From: Oxalobacter sp.
GTDB taxonomy: Bacteria > Pseudomonadota > Gammaproteobacteria > Burkholderiales > Burkholderiaceae_D
Direction: 5' to 3'
DNA length: 64,000 nucleotides
Assembly (NCBI GenBank): GCA_003605115.1
Contig: QZKY01000016.1
Span: 173,776-237,775, forward strand
The notes below the pieces were generated by a model. That model was not told where the DNA came from, did no database searches, and saw nothing but the letters and a program-made list of their open reading frames with translations. Of this stretch, positions 35,002 through 44,790 are shown piece by piece. A program made the position numbers and the translations under genes. Every line of letters begins with the position of its first letter. The first letter of the stretch is position 1.

Positions 35002-36003
35002 TTAACCAAATTTCTGTCGGTACCAATTTGGCGCTTCGAGTGCTGCAACTTCGACAGTGCGTACACGAAGTGGGAAATGAGCTACATTTGATGGAACAGA
35101 AATATCGATACCGTATTCGAGGAGTGCAGTACGATGTCGATAAAACGTAGCTTTTGATAGGTCAATCGGAAATCCATTCTTCCAACTTACATATGTGGCT
35201 CGTAGATGGCGTGGTAGATCGTCAAAGGTTTCGTACTTCACTTTTTCGAGTCGTTTGAATTGAGAACGAGTCATAAAAACCTCAACTAATTTGTCTTGCG
35301 TGATGGAGCCCAGATAACGCAGGTTGTTTTGCGTCAAGAATCGCGATTTGAGCGTGAATTCTTCTCTCAGAACCCCAAGCCGCTGACAGAAATCGACAAC
35401 CGACTCGTCGACGTGCGAGCCGCTTTTGCGGCGCAAGTGATTCACGAATTCAACGTATTTTGAGTAAAGCTTGCCGCTCACATACTTACTGCCGTAGCCA
35501 TACATGACGGTCGCGCCATCTGGCGACAATTGTCCTTTTTGACGTCCGATATGCTGAGCCGCCATCGCACGCAAGACCGCTTGTGCGTTTTGCGCTGCAA
35601 AAGTCGCATAATTCATCGTGATGTCAATGCGCGTGGCGTATGCGCCTGTCCATGTCCAGCCAGTGTCCGCAAAACGGAACAGCTTGCCACTTGTGAAAGG
35701 TGGGATTGAGTAGAGATTAAGAAGCTCGTTGATACGACGAATGGTTTCTTCCCAGCCGTAGCCAAATAAATTGTCTCGACGGTTAAATCGGGCAATATTG
35801 CCGCTGAATTCAACGCTTGAGCCGTCTGAACGGATTTCGCAGCGACTATCGAACGAACCTTCGACACCGACACGTTTTTCAACGACATAATCAATTTCAC
35901 CGTCGCTGTCGATGCTCAGATATTTGCCGCCGTTGATAATCGGCGCACCGTCCGGCCCGAAATCTTGACGAACTGTTGCCCAATCGACATGAATGGGGAT
36001 CAT
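35002..36003 (-). CDS. Phage replication initiation protein (pII/X, CRI type)
   Basis: A 333-residue replication initiator of the filamentous-phage CRI/gene X class. It opens MIPIHVDWATVRQDF and has a central WTGAYATRIDITMNY segment (a beta strand with the RxD typical of this family), VMYGYGSKYVSGKLYSKYVE with the conserved tyrosines, and LGVLREEFTLKSRFL. It should nick the replicative form at the double-strand origin and start rolling-circle replication. Its start overlaps the stop of a 78-residue gene by 4 bases. An internal start giving a pX-like protein cannot be excluded. Confidence 0.88.
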   Translation of the reverse strand: MIPIHVDWATVRQDFGPDGAPIINGGKYLSIDSDGEIDYVVEKRVGVEGSFDSRCEIRSDGSSVEFSGNIARFNRRDNLFGYGWEETIRRINELLNLYSIPPFTSGKLFRFADTGWTWTGAYATRIDITMNYATFAAQNAQAVLRAMAAQHIGRQKGQLSPDGATVMYGYGSKYVSGKLYSKYVEFVNHLRRKSGSHVDESVVDFCQRLGVLREEFTLKSRFLTQNNLRYLGSITQDKLVEVFMTRSQFKRLEKVKYETFDDLPRHLRATYVSWKNGFPIDLSKATFYRHRTALLEYGIDISVPSNVAHFPLRVRTVEVAALEAPNWYRQKFG

Positions 36004-36236
36004 TTTTGCGCCCCACTTTCGGTCTGAGTCTCATCCGTGAGACTAACTTTACGTGTAACTAGCACGTAAAGTCCTTCCGCCCCTGCTTTGCCGTCCTCGC
36101 TTGCGCTGCGGGCAGCAAGCGCAGGGGCGGGCGGGAAAAGCCGTGCAAACTGCACCATTGATGGATTGCGCAACTCCGGCCAAAAGTCCCGTTGGCGAGT
36201 GTCGATAATTTTTTGGTAAGAAGTCCGAGAAGTCAT
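36000..36236 (-). CDS. Hypothetical 78-residue phage protein
   Basis: Unrecognised small protein (begins MTSRTSYQKIIDTRQRDFW). It is coupled on both sides: its start overlaps the stop of the HTH gene and its stop overlaps the start of the replication gene by 4 bases each. Its middle (APALAARSASEDGKAGAEG) is encoded by the GC-rich cruciform at 36077-36130, so the residues there may be dictated by DNA structure rather than by protein function. No membrane span or motif. It may be translated mainly to couple expression. Confidence 0.6.
   Translation of the reverse strand: MTSRTSYQKIIDTRQRDFWPELRNPSMVQFARLFPPAPALAARSASEDGKAGAEGLYVLVTRKVSLTDETQTESGAQK
36077..36130. repeat. GC-rich nested hairpin, candidate origin or packaging signal
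   Basis: Outer 10-bp perfect stem CCGCCCCTGC (36077-36086) with GCAGGGGCGG (36121-36130), and inside it a second stem GCTTGC (36099-36104) with GCAAGC (36115-36120). The block is markedly more GC-rich than the phage DNA around it. Ff phages keep their origin and packaging signal in such hairpins; the location just before the replication gene fits. This is inference. Confidence 0.55.
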
Positions 36237-36445
36237 TCGAACTCCTTGTTTAGAGCTTGCTTTTGGAGCAGCGCGACATTTACGAGTGAATATTTGCCGA
36301 CGCCAAATGTAGGTATCAGACCTTTATTGCACCAACCTACAATGACACCAAGAGGAAGTCCTATTGCTTCTGCGAAACGTTCGCGAGTTAACAGGGGGCT
36401 GTAGTTAGACAACGGGTGCGTGACAAAGCTAGTTTCTGTATTCAT
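36233..36445 (-). CDS. Small winged-helix/excisionase-like DNA-binding protein
   Basis: A 70-residue protein with LLTRERFAEAIGLPLGVIVG then WCNKGLIPTFGVGKYSLVNV, the MerR/excisionase-type helix-turn-helix followed by a wing. It is the first gene of the leftward replication-assembly operon and is divergent from the regulator at 36543. Similar proteins open the early operons of other inoviruses and act as Cox/Xis-type excision factors or early regulators. Which of these it does here is not decidable; it may bind the CCTAAAATA palindrome beside it. Confidence 0.75.
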   Translation of the reverse strand: MNTETSFVTHPLSNYSPLLTRERFAEAIGLPLGVIVGWCNKGLIPTFGVGKYSLVNVALLQKQALNKEFE

Positions 36446-36471
36446 AATATGACTAACGGAAATAACAAATG

Positions 36472-36518
36472 CCTAAAAAATCAAATTGTCCTAAAATAGG
36501 ATATATGTATATTTTAGG
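36472..36518. promoter_or_regulatory. Early-region operator: CCTAAAATA inverted repeat
   Basis: CCTAAAATA (36490-36498) and its exact complement TATTTTAGG (36510-36518) are 11 bases apart; a third half site CCTAAAA lies at 36472-36478. They fill the 97-base gap between the divergent early genes, where lysogeny switches usually lie. It should bind the product of one of the flanking genes. Confidence 0.65.
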
Positions 36519-36542
36519 GCATTAGACACGTGTTGAGGGGCT

Positions 36543-37298
36543 ATGTCAACAACTATCGAAGATCGTGTAATTCTTTTGTTGCGCTATCACGCAGGGAATC
36601 AGGCGCCTGTTGACTTCCAAGACGAAACGCAAGTTGGGTTTGTTGAAAAGACAAAAAGGGCGCTTGGAATTGGCGGCCACGGATTTTGGGAGCGATTAGG
36701 AGAAAGGACAAATATTTCTTCTAAACGATGGAGAAAAGTGTATGCGCGCGAGCAGCGAGTTACGTCTGATATGCTTGAGGGACTTGCTCGTATGTGGCCA
36801 CACCACGCTTTCTGGTTGACGACTGGAATAACAGATGCACTCAATGGTCATGTAGCGCCATTAAACGCACAAACTTTTCCTGAGCGTTCCATATATTCTG
36901 GCGCTGAAAGCGAAAGCTATTTTCGTGCGCAGCTTGAGCTATTTAATGATCTATTTTTATTGTCAGGAGTGAGTTCAGAAAACAAAATTGAACGTTTGAG
37001 CGCCGCAGAAAGAATTAACCCAATGGGAGGACGGTGGTGGGATAGCCCCTTATGTGAGACCGCATATCAAATCTCGGATTCAGGAAAATATGCAGATTTA
37101 ATAGAGCAATGGAATCGGCGAGAGGAAGCGCGTAAGGCTCTTCTTGAGTACATAAGAAATTCGGGCAAGCGGCCAAGGAAAAAGAAAGAAAAAGAAATTA
37201 AAGAAAGAGGGATACGAACATCACCTGTACTTGGTACAGATCCTAGAACTAAGCATCAAGATGAATTTGACCTTTTCTATGTGCCTACCTCCAAATAA
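36543..37298 (+). CDS. Putative phage regulator with Cro/CI-like HTH
   Basis: A 251-residue protein. Residues about 45-90 (FWERLGERTNISSKRWRKVY, then QRVTSDMLEGLARMWP) resemble a lambda-repressor-type helix-turn-helix, followed by an AFWLTTGI segment often seen in these phage regulators. The middle is uncharacterised and the C-terminus is Lys/Arg-rich (RPRKKKEKEIKERG). It is divergent from the early operon across a palindromic operator, the position of RstR or CI in temperate phages, so it is the best candidate for the lysogeny repressor. The integrase gene follows 3 bases later, so both are co-transcribed. Confidence 0.75.
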   Translation: MSTTIEDRVILLLRYHAGNQAPVDFQDETQVGFVEKTKRALGIGGHGFWERLGERTNISSKRWRKVYAREQRVTSDMLEGLARMWPHHAFWLTTGITDALNGHVAPLNAQTFPERSIYSGAESESYFRAQLELFNDLFLLSGVSSENKIERLSAAERINPMGGRWWDSPLCETAYQISDSGKYADLIEQWNRREEARKALLEYIRNSGKRPRKKKEKEIKERGIRTSPVLGTDPRTKHQDEFDLFYVPTSK

Positions 37299-37301
37299 GA
37301 A

Positions 37302-38336
37302 ATGGCGATCACGAAAGTTAAAACTGGTTGGCAGGTGAATATTCAACCGGGAGGTCGTGGAGGGAAACGCGTCAAAAAGACGTTTCCTTCTAAAGCAGAA
37401 GCCTTGGCATGGGAACGCCATGTACGAGCAAAAAATCAAGAAAACCCCGACTGGCTACCGCCAAAAAAAGATCCTAGAAAATTAAATGAGCTGATCGACG
37501 CATGGTATGAACTGCATGGCGTAGGATTGACTTCTGGCGAAGACACGCTAGCGCGGCTAAAGAAGATGTGCGAAGCACTTGAGAATCCGGCTGCATCAAG
37601 TTTTAGTGCCGAAAAATTTGCCGACTATCGGAAAAAAAGGCTTGAGACCGGCGTTTCGCAAAGCACCCTTAATCGTGAACACTCATATTTGCGAAGCGTC
37701 TTTAATGAGCTAATACGGCTCGGTCATTGGAAAAGAGAGAATCCACTGAAAAACGTTCGGCAATTCAAAATGCAGCAGGTCGAACTAAGCTACTTAACGG
37801 CGAGCCAGGTCAAAACATTGTTTGCAGAGCTTGAGAAATCGCCGAACCCACACGTCTTGATAATCGCCCAAATATGCTTGGCGACTGGTGCTCGATGGAG
37901 CGAAGCTGAAAACCTGCAATCACAGCATGTAACCAGTACAGGCATACAGTTCGTCAACACAAAAGGAAAAAGAACGCGAACCATCCCGATACCACAGGAG
38001 CTTGATGCTGATCTGCTTGAGCATAAAAAAACGCACCATACGGAAAAAAAAGATGGCGCTAGATTCTCTCTTTTTGAACCGTCATACAATGCTTTTCGTT
38101 ATGCAATTCAGCAAGCAGAAATCGAACTGCCTGATGGTCAACTTACGCACATTTTGCGCCACACATATGCCAGTCATTTTATGATGGGCGGTGGAAACAT
38201 ATTGACCCTACAGCGAATACTAGGGCATCAGTCAATCACAATGACTATGCGGTATGCGCACTTGGCCCCGGATCACCTAGAGGAATCTCGCCGTTTGAAT
38301 CCTTTCTCGGCAGTCTTGAAAAACAAAGGCGCATAG
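37302..38336 (+). CDS. int: Tyrosine recombinase (phage integrase)
   Basis: A 344-residue integrase with an AP2/arm-binding N-terminus (GWQVNIQPGGRGGKRVKKTF), a SAM-like core-binding domain (about 60-150) and a catalytic domain. The active-site residues are R198 (GARWSEAENL), H283 and R286 (HILRHT), H309 (ILGHQS) and the nucleophile Y318 (MRYAHLAP). It lies near the tRNA attachment site and should catalyse insertion and excision at the 20-bp core. Having its own integrase sets this element apart from inoviruses that use host XerCD at dif. Intact by length and motif. Confidence 0.95.
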   Translation: MAITKVKTGWQVNIQPGGRGGKRVKKTFPSKAEALAWERHVRAKNQENPDWLPPKKDPRKLNELIDAWYELHGVGLTSGEDTLARLKKMCEALENPAASSFSAEKFADYRKKRLETGVSQSTLNREHSYLRSVFNELIRLGHWKRENPLKNVRQFKMQQVELSYLTASQVKTLFAELEKSPNPHVLIIAQICLATGARWSEAENLQSQHVTSTGIQFVNTKGKRTRTIPIPQELDADLLEHKKTHHTEKKDGARFSLFEPSYNAFRYAIQQAEIELPDGQLTHILRHTYASHFMMGGGNILTLQRILGHQSITMTMRYAHLAPDHLEESRRLNPFSAVLKNKGA

Positions 38337-38386
38337 AGGGGTTATCGTTTTTCGCTTCGATCATTTAAAAACAACTAAGGATGAAT

Positions 38387-38722
38387 ATGAAAATTCGCTT
38401 AATTACGATTTTGTTATTGGCCTTGTCGCTGGCCGCGTGCGATAGCAGTGTAGATAAAGATGGGGTTCCCAAAGTCGATATACATGGCGAGATTGTTGAA
38501 ACTCCAGCCCCCAAACCCAAAGCTGCCTGGTTGGCTAACGCGTTTCCCAAAGTCATAAGAACACGGATAATTACCGTTCAGGATAAGAAGATGCCACTGC
38601 AAGAATTTATATTGACGTATTGTCAAGGGAAGTCTCAGAACGAAACTTGTAGTCGAGCGATGAAGATTGCCAATCTGGATTTGAATGGTGGCCCTAGGAA
38701 AGATCTGCCAAAAGGGTTGTGA
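38387..38722 (+). CDS. Putative lipoprotein at the prophage right end
   Basis: A 111-residue exported protein with a signal peptide and lipobox (TILLLALSLAAC, lipidated C18), a charged linker, and a compact C-terminal part with FILTYCQGKSQNETCSRAMK, whose two cysteines could pair. Start ATG 38387 is placed behind AAGG; ATG 38381 is also in frame. Unrecognised family. It sits between the integrase and attR, a common place for lysogenic-conversion genes, so superinfection exclusion or a change of the cell surface is possible. Nothing in the sequence proves it. Confidence 0.75.
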   Translation: MKIRLITILLLALSLAACDSSVDKDGVPKVDIHGEIVETPAPKPKAAWLANAFPKVIRTRIITVQDKKMPLQEFILTYCQGKSQNETCSRAMKIANLDLNGGPRKDLPKGL

Positions 38723-38822
38723 TAAAGGGCGGGTGTTCACCGTCTGCAAGAGTTCTTCATCACACGGCATTGCCCCTGCGTTTGTCAATTTGGCGCACGG
38801 ATAGTTTTTCATCGTCGGACGA

Positions 38823-38844
38823 GTTGTACTTTTGTTGAACCTTT
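38823..38844. repeat. Tandem 11-bp repeats, putative integrase arm sites, right end
   Basis: GTTGTACTTTT (38823-38833) followed directly by GTTGAACCTTT (38834-38844), about 70 bases inside attR, in the same orientation as the pair at 26703-26724. One unit is identical in both pairs. Confidence 0.6.
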
Positions 38845-38852
38845 AAAAAAGA

Positions 38853-38880
38853 AAGGGGTTACGTTTTAACGTAACCCCTT
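38853..38880 (-). terminator. Phage-borne terminator of tRNA-Ile(CAU)
   Basis: An 11-bp stem (AAGGGGTTACG with CGTAACCCCTT) with a 6-base loop, followed on the minus strand by TTTCTTTTTT, 9 bases past the tRNA CCA end. It lies on the phage side of the attachment core, so the phage brought it with the replacement tRNA 3' half. Its stem matches the carboxylase terminator at 17990. Confidence 0.85.
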
Positions 38881-38888
38881 GATTTATT

Positions 38889-38967
<79 letters not shown>

Positions 38968-39130
38968 TTTGCGGAAACCCCGATTAAATGGTTGCGCGTG
39001 CGATCTGCGGCGTTGCTCGGTGCTCGCTTCCCTCGCCTATCTGCAAGATATGTCTCGGTCGCTGCGCGCCGGGCGCCTTGCATCTCATCACGATCACCAA
39101 TTTCTTCAGTGCTTCCTTATTTCTCCCCGC

Positions 39131-41674
<2,544 letters not shown>

Positions 41675-41880
41675 GTGATTGTCTATCGCCTCATTACTCG
41701 ATGGTGAGCATCATGCCGAAGAAGAACTCTGTGAGAGTTGCGTGTTATACGAAATGCAATAAAATTCTAAAACATGCCTCGGCACGCCAAGTTGCTGAAT
41801 AGAAAACTTACGATTTTACCATAATATGCAATTACTTCGGAAAAGTGTAGATTTCTGCTGCAAAAAAGAACAAATTTATT

Positions 41881-43656
41881 TTATTCGTCCTGCAAGGCGC
41901 GTTGCAGGCGCGTCAGTTCGCGGAAACGGTCGCTCACTTGACCTTGCAAGGCCAGTTGGTTCAGTTCCTGGGTGATGATTTCAAGCCGGATTTTGCGAAC
42001 GGCGCTGCGCAACTCCGCGCGCGCCAATTCCAGGTCGAATTCCTTGTTGGTTGCGATTTCTTCGATCAGTGGATCAAAATCCGAGTCTGTTGCGCGCAAT
42101 TGTTCGGCCAGTGCAGCAAAGTTGGCTTGGGCACCCAGTGCCTGCGCCGGTTCGATCAATTGCATCAGCATGTCGGCATAATCGGGGGCATAGTTGGTGA
42201 TCGCTTCTATGGCATCCGGCGTCAGTTCTTGCGTAAGTACGGGCTGTGCCAGCAGGAGGCGCAGGATTTGGCGTTCCAGTCCAACGGGTTGCGGACGTCG
42301 TGAGCGGGGTGCCGGCGTGCGCGCGTTGGGTCGCCCTTCCGTGCGCGTCGCGGGCTTGGCCAGTTCCAGGAGATTCTCAAGCTCCGCTGTTGTCGTTTGC
42401 GTGAATTGTGCAAGCGAGCGCACGATTTGCAGTCGCAAAGCCGAGGGGGGCATCATTTTCAGCAGGGGCTTGGCATCGAATTGCGCGCGGGCGCGGCCTT
42501 CTGCCGTGTTGAGATCGTTGCCTTCGGAGACGAGGTTGATCAGGAACTGCGAGAGTGGCATGGACTCCTTCACGAGCTGTTCGAAGGCTTCAGCGCCAAA
42601 CTCGCGCACGTAGCTGTCGGGGTCATGTTCGGAAGGAAGGAAGAGAAACTTGATGGCCTTGTTGTCGGCAGCGTAAGGCAGGCTGGATTCCAGGGCGCGA
42701 CGTGCGGCGCGGCGGCCTGCCGTGTCCCCATCAAAACTGAAAATGACTTCATCAGTCTGGCGCAGCAGTTTCTGTACATGCGTGGGTGTGCAGGCGGTGC
42801 CGAGCGTGGCAACCGCTTGTGGAAAGCCGAGTTGCGCGAGCGCGACCACATCCATGTAGCCTTCGGTGACCAGCACGTATCCAGCTTCGCGAATCGCCTG
42901 GCGGGCTTCGAACAAACCATAGAGTTCGCTGCCTTTGTGGAAGAGGGGCGTTTCAGGGGAGTTCAGATATTTTGGTTCGCCCTGGCCGAGCACGCGTCCG
43001 CCAAAGCCAATGGTTTGCCCCTTGGTGTTGCGGATCGGGAAGACGATGCGATCACGGAAGCGGTCATAACGCTTGCTGTTTTGGGGATCTTCGTCGCGGG
43101 TGATGACCAAGCCGGATTCCACCAGCGCATCGGCTTCATAATCTGGAAAGACGGTGCGCAAACTGTCCCAGCCGTCGGGAGCGTAACCCAGACCAAACTT
43201 TGCGGCAACTTCACCTGTGAGGCCGCGACGTTTGAGATAGTCGATGGCGGTTTGCGATGCGCGCAGTTGATTGCGGTAGTGTTGCGTGGCTTGCGAGAGC
43301 ACATCGGTCAGCGCAAGGGTTTTGGCTTGCTGCGCGGCGCGTTGCATGGGCGGCATTTTGTCGTCATCGTCGGGGACGGTCATGCCCACGCCTTGTGCCA
43401 GCGTTTGAACTGCTTCGACAAAACCGAGGCCGGAGTATTCCATCAAAAAACCAATTGCCGTGCCATTCTTGCCGCAACCAAAGCAGTGATAAAACTGTTT
43501 GGTGGGACTGACCGTGAAGCTCGGTGTTTTTTCGCCGTGAAAGGGGCACAGTCCCATCAGGTTGGCGCCGCCTTTTTTGAGTTGCACGTAATTGCCCACG
43601 ACGTCGACGATATCGACGCGGTTGAGAAGATCCTGAATGAAGGATTGTGGGATCAC
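41881..43656 (-). CDS. dnaG: DNA primase
   Basis: Makes the RNA primers for replication forks. The 591-residue protein has the N-terminal CHC2 zinc finger (LCPFHGEKTPSF, then FYHCFGCG), the TOPRIM core with VTEGYMDVVAL and FSFDGDTAGRRAA, and a C-terminal DnaB-binding helical domain. Length is normal for the family. Part of the macromolecular-synthesis operon between yqeY and rpoD; a cluster of palindromic repeats fills the 205 bases between yqeY and this gene and may affect mRNA processing. Confidence 0.97.
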   Translation of the reverse strand: MIPQSFIQDLLNRVDIVDVVGNYVQLKKGGANLMGLCPFHGEKTPSFTVSPTKQFYHCFGCGKNGTAIGFLMEYSGLGFVEAVQTLAQGVGMTVPDDDDKMPPMQRAAQQAKTLALTDVLSQATQHYRNQLRASQTAIDYLKRRGLTGEVAAKFGLGYAPDGWDSLRTVFPDYEADALVESGLVITRDEDPQNSKRYDRFRDRIVFPIRNTKGQTIGFGGRVLGQGEPKYLNSPETPLFHKGSELYGLFEARQAIREAGYVLVTEGYMDVVALAQLGFPQAVATLGTACTPTHVQKLLRQTDEVIFSFDGDTAGRRAARRALESSLPYAADNKAIKFLFLPSEHDPDSYVREFGAEAFEQLVKESMPLSQFLINLVSEGNDLNTAEGRARAQFDAKPLLKMMPPSALRLQIVRSLAQFTQTTTAELENLLELAKPATRTEGRPNARTPAPRSRRPQPVGLERQILRLLLAQPVLTQELTPDAIEAITNYAPDYADMLMQLIEPAQALGAQANFAALAEQLRATDSDFDPLIEEIATNKEFDLELARAELRSAVRKIRLEIITQELNQLALQGQVSDRFRELTRLQRALQDE

Positions 43657-43662
43657 GGAATA

Positions 43663-43836
43663 ATTGGGGTCAGAGTCGAATTGTTTTTAATTGCAAACTG
43701 AAAACGGGTGCATAAATGGGGTCAGCAGTTTTTTTCGCGAAGCGAAAATTACTCTGACCCCATTTATGATTCAGGGAAAATTCGGGGTCAGAGTCAAAAT
43801 TCGCAAGCGATATTTGACGCTGCCCCCGGTTTCCTG
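43663..43836. repeat. REP-like palindromic repeat cluster
   Basis: Several units built on GGGGTCAGAGTC. A central unit is a 15-bp perfect inverted repeat (CATAAATGGGGTCAG at 43711-43725, CTGACCCCATTTATG at 43754-43768) enclosing a second stem TTTTCGC/GCGAAAA. The last unit (43772-43836) contains GTCAAA and TTTGAC around TCGCAAGCGA and closely matches the element at 61398-61466. Intergenic, within the rpsU-dnaG-rpoD operon. Confidence 0.8.
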
Positions 43837-43861
43837 CCGGTTTCCCCTTCCCGGTTTGACA

Positions 43862-44302
43862 TTACTTCGCCAACGCCGCCTTGACCATCGCCGAAACCTT
43901 GGTCATGTCGGCACGTCCGGCGAGTTTGGGTCTGAGCGCGTTCATCACCTTGCCCATGTCTTGCGGACCCGCAGCGCCAGCGGTGGCGGCGTTCACTTCG
44001 GCTGCGATCTCATCGTCTGACAAAGCGGCGGGCATGTAGGCGGAAAGGACAGCAAGTTCGGCTTTTTCCACATCCGCCAAATCCTGACGGCCACCGGCTT
44101 CAAACTGGGTGATGGAGTCGCGGCGTTGCTTGATCATCCGCTCAATGATGGCGACAACGTGAGCATCCGTTAGTTCGACGCGATCGTCCACTTCCTTTTG
44201 CTTCATGGCAGCGGTCAGCAATCGAATGGTGCCAAGCCTTTGCGTGTCTTTCGCACGCATGGCCGCTTTCATGTCTTCCGTGATTTGCTCTTTCAAGCCC
44301 AT
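43862..44302 (-). CDS. yqeY: GatB/YqeY domain protein
   Basis: A 146-residue protein of the YqeY family, related to the C-terminal tRNA-binding tail of GatB. It opens MGLKEQITEDMKAAMRAKD and shows KQKEVDDRVELTD, a coiled region RRDSITQFEAGGRQDLA and the C-terminal GPQDMGKVMNALRPKLAGRA. It lies between rpsU and dnaG, its usual place in Burkholderiales. A role in amino acid charging of tRNA is inferred by relation to GatB; no activity is proven for the stand-alone form. Confidence 0.93.
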   Translation of the reverse strand: MGLKEQITEDMKAAMRAKDTQRLGTIRLLTAAMKQKEVDDRVELTDAHVVAIIERMIKQRRDSITQFEAGGRQDLADVEKAELAVLSAYMPAALSDDEIAAEVNAATAGAAGPQDMGKVMNALRPKLAGRADMTKVSAMVKAALAK

Positions 44303-44335
44303 GCTTTCCTCCAGTTCAAATGAATAAAAACACTA

Positions 44336-44365
44336 AAACCCGCTGCGGCAGGCCGGAGCGGGTTT
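44336..44365 (-). terminator. Intra-operon terminator/attenuator after rpsU
   Basis: A 9-bp stem (AAACCCGCT with AGCGGGTTT) with a 12-base loop, followed on the minus strand by a T-rich stretch. It lies between rpsU and yqeY, where it can lower dnaG and rpoD expression relative to rpsU, as in the E. coli operon. Confidence 0.75.
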
Positions 44366-44397
44366 GCAGGCTGGCCGCACAGCAAGGCGCGGCTCGT

Positions 44398-44610
44398 TTA
44401 ATACATTTTCTTCGGCAGTTGCTGGCTGCGGATGCGCTTGTAGTGACGCTTCACGGCAGCAGCAAGCTTGCGCTTGCGCTCGGATGTTGGTTTTTCGTAA
44501 AACTCGCGGGCGCGCAGTTCGGTCAGCAAACCGGTTTTTTCAATCGTGCGCTTGAAACGACGCATGGCGACTTCAAACGGCTCATTCTCTTTAAGGCGGA
44601 TTGTGGTCAT
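44398..44610 (-). CDS. rpsU: 30S ribosomal protein S21
   Basis: A 70-residue basic small-subunit protein. The sequence [20 protein letters not shown] then [20 protein letters not shown] and a Lys/Arg-rich tail is typical. ATG 44610 is chosen; the frame is open a few codons upstream. It is the promoter-proximal gene of the rpsU-yqeY-dnaG-rpoD operon, separated from yqeY by a terminator-like stem. Confidence 0.97.
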   Translation of the reverse strand: MTTIRLKENEPFEVAMRRFKRTIEKTGLLTELRAREFYEKPTSERKRKLAAAVKRHYKRIRSQQLPKKMY

Positions 44611-44750
44611 GTAAGTGTTGGGAAACAAATTCGTGTGAAAAGAAGGCGATTATAGCAGGATTTTTTGCCGGTGTATGGCGCTCTGGCAATTATATGCCTT
44701 TTGACGTGTGGGGTGCGCTACGGCAAGGAAAGCTTGGCTATCGAACAAAA

Positions 44751-44770
44751 AAGGCAGCCGAGGCTGCCTT
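44751..44770. terminator. Terminator of hppA
   Basis: Stem AAGGCAGCC/GGCTGCCTT flanked by A- and T-runs, 20 bases past the hppA stop. It can act in both directions. Confidence 0.85.
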
Positions 44771-44790
44771 TTTCTTTTTAAAACAATGAC

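Noticed and set aside
7226-36322. Shared 16-mer ATGTAGGTATCAGACC at 7226-7241 and 36307-36322
   Set aside because: One match of this length is expected by chance in 64 kb, and nothing around either copy is similar.
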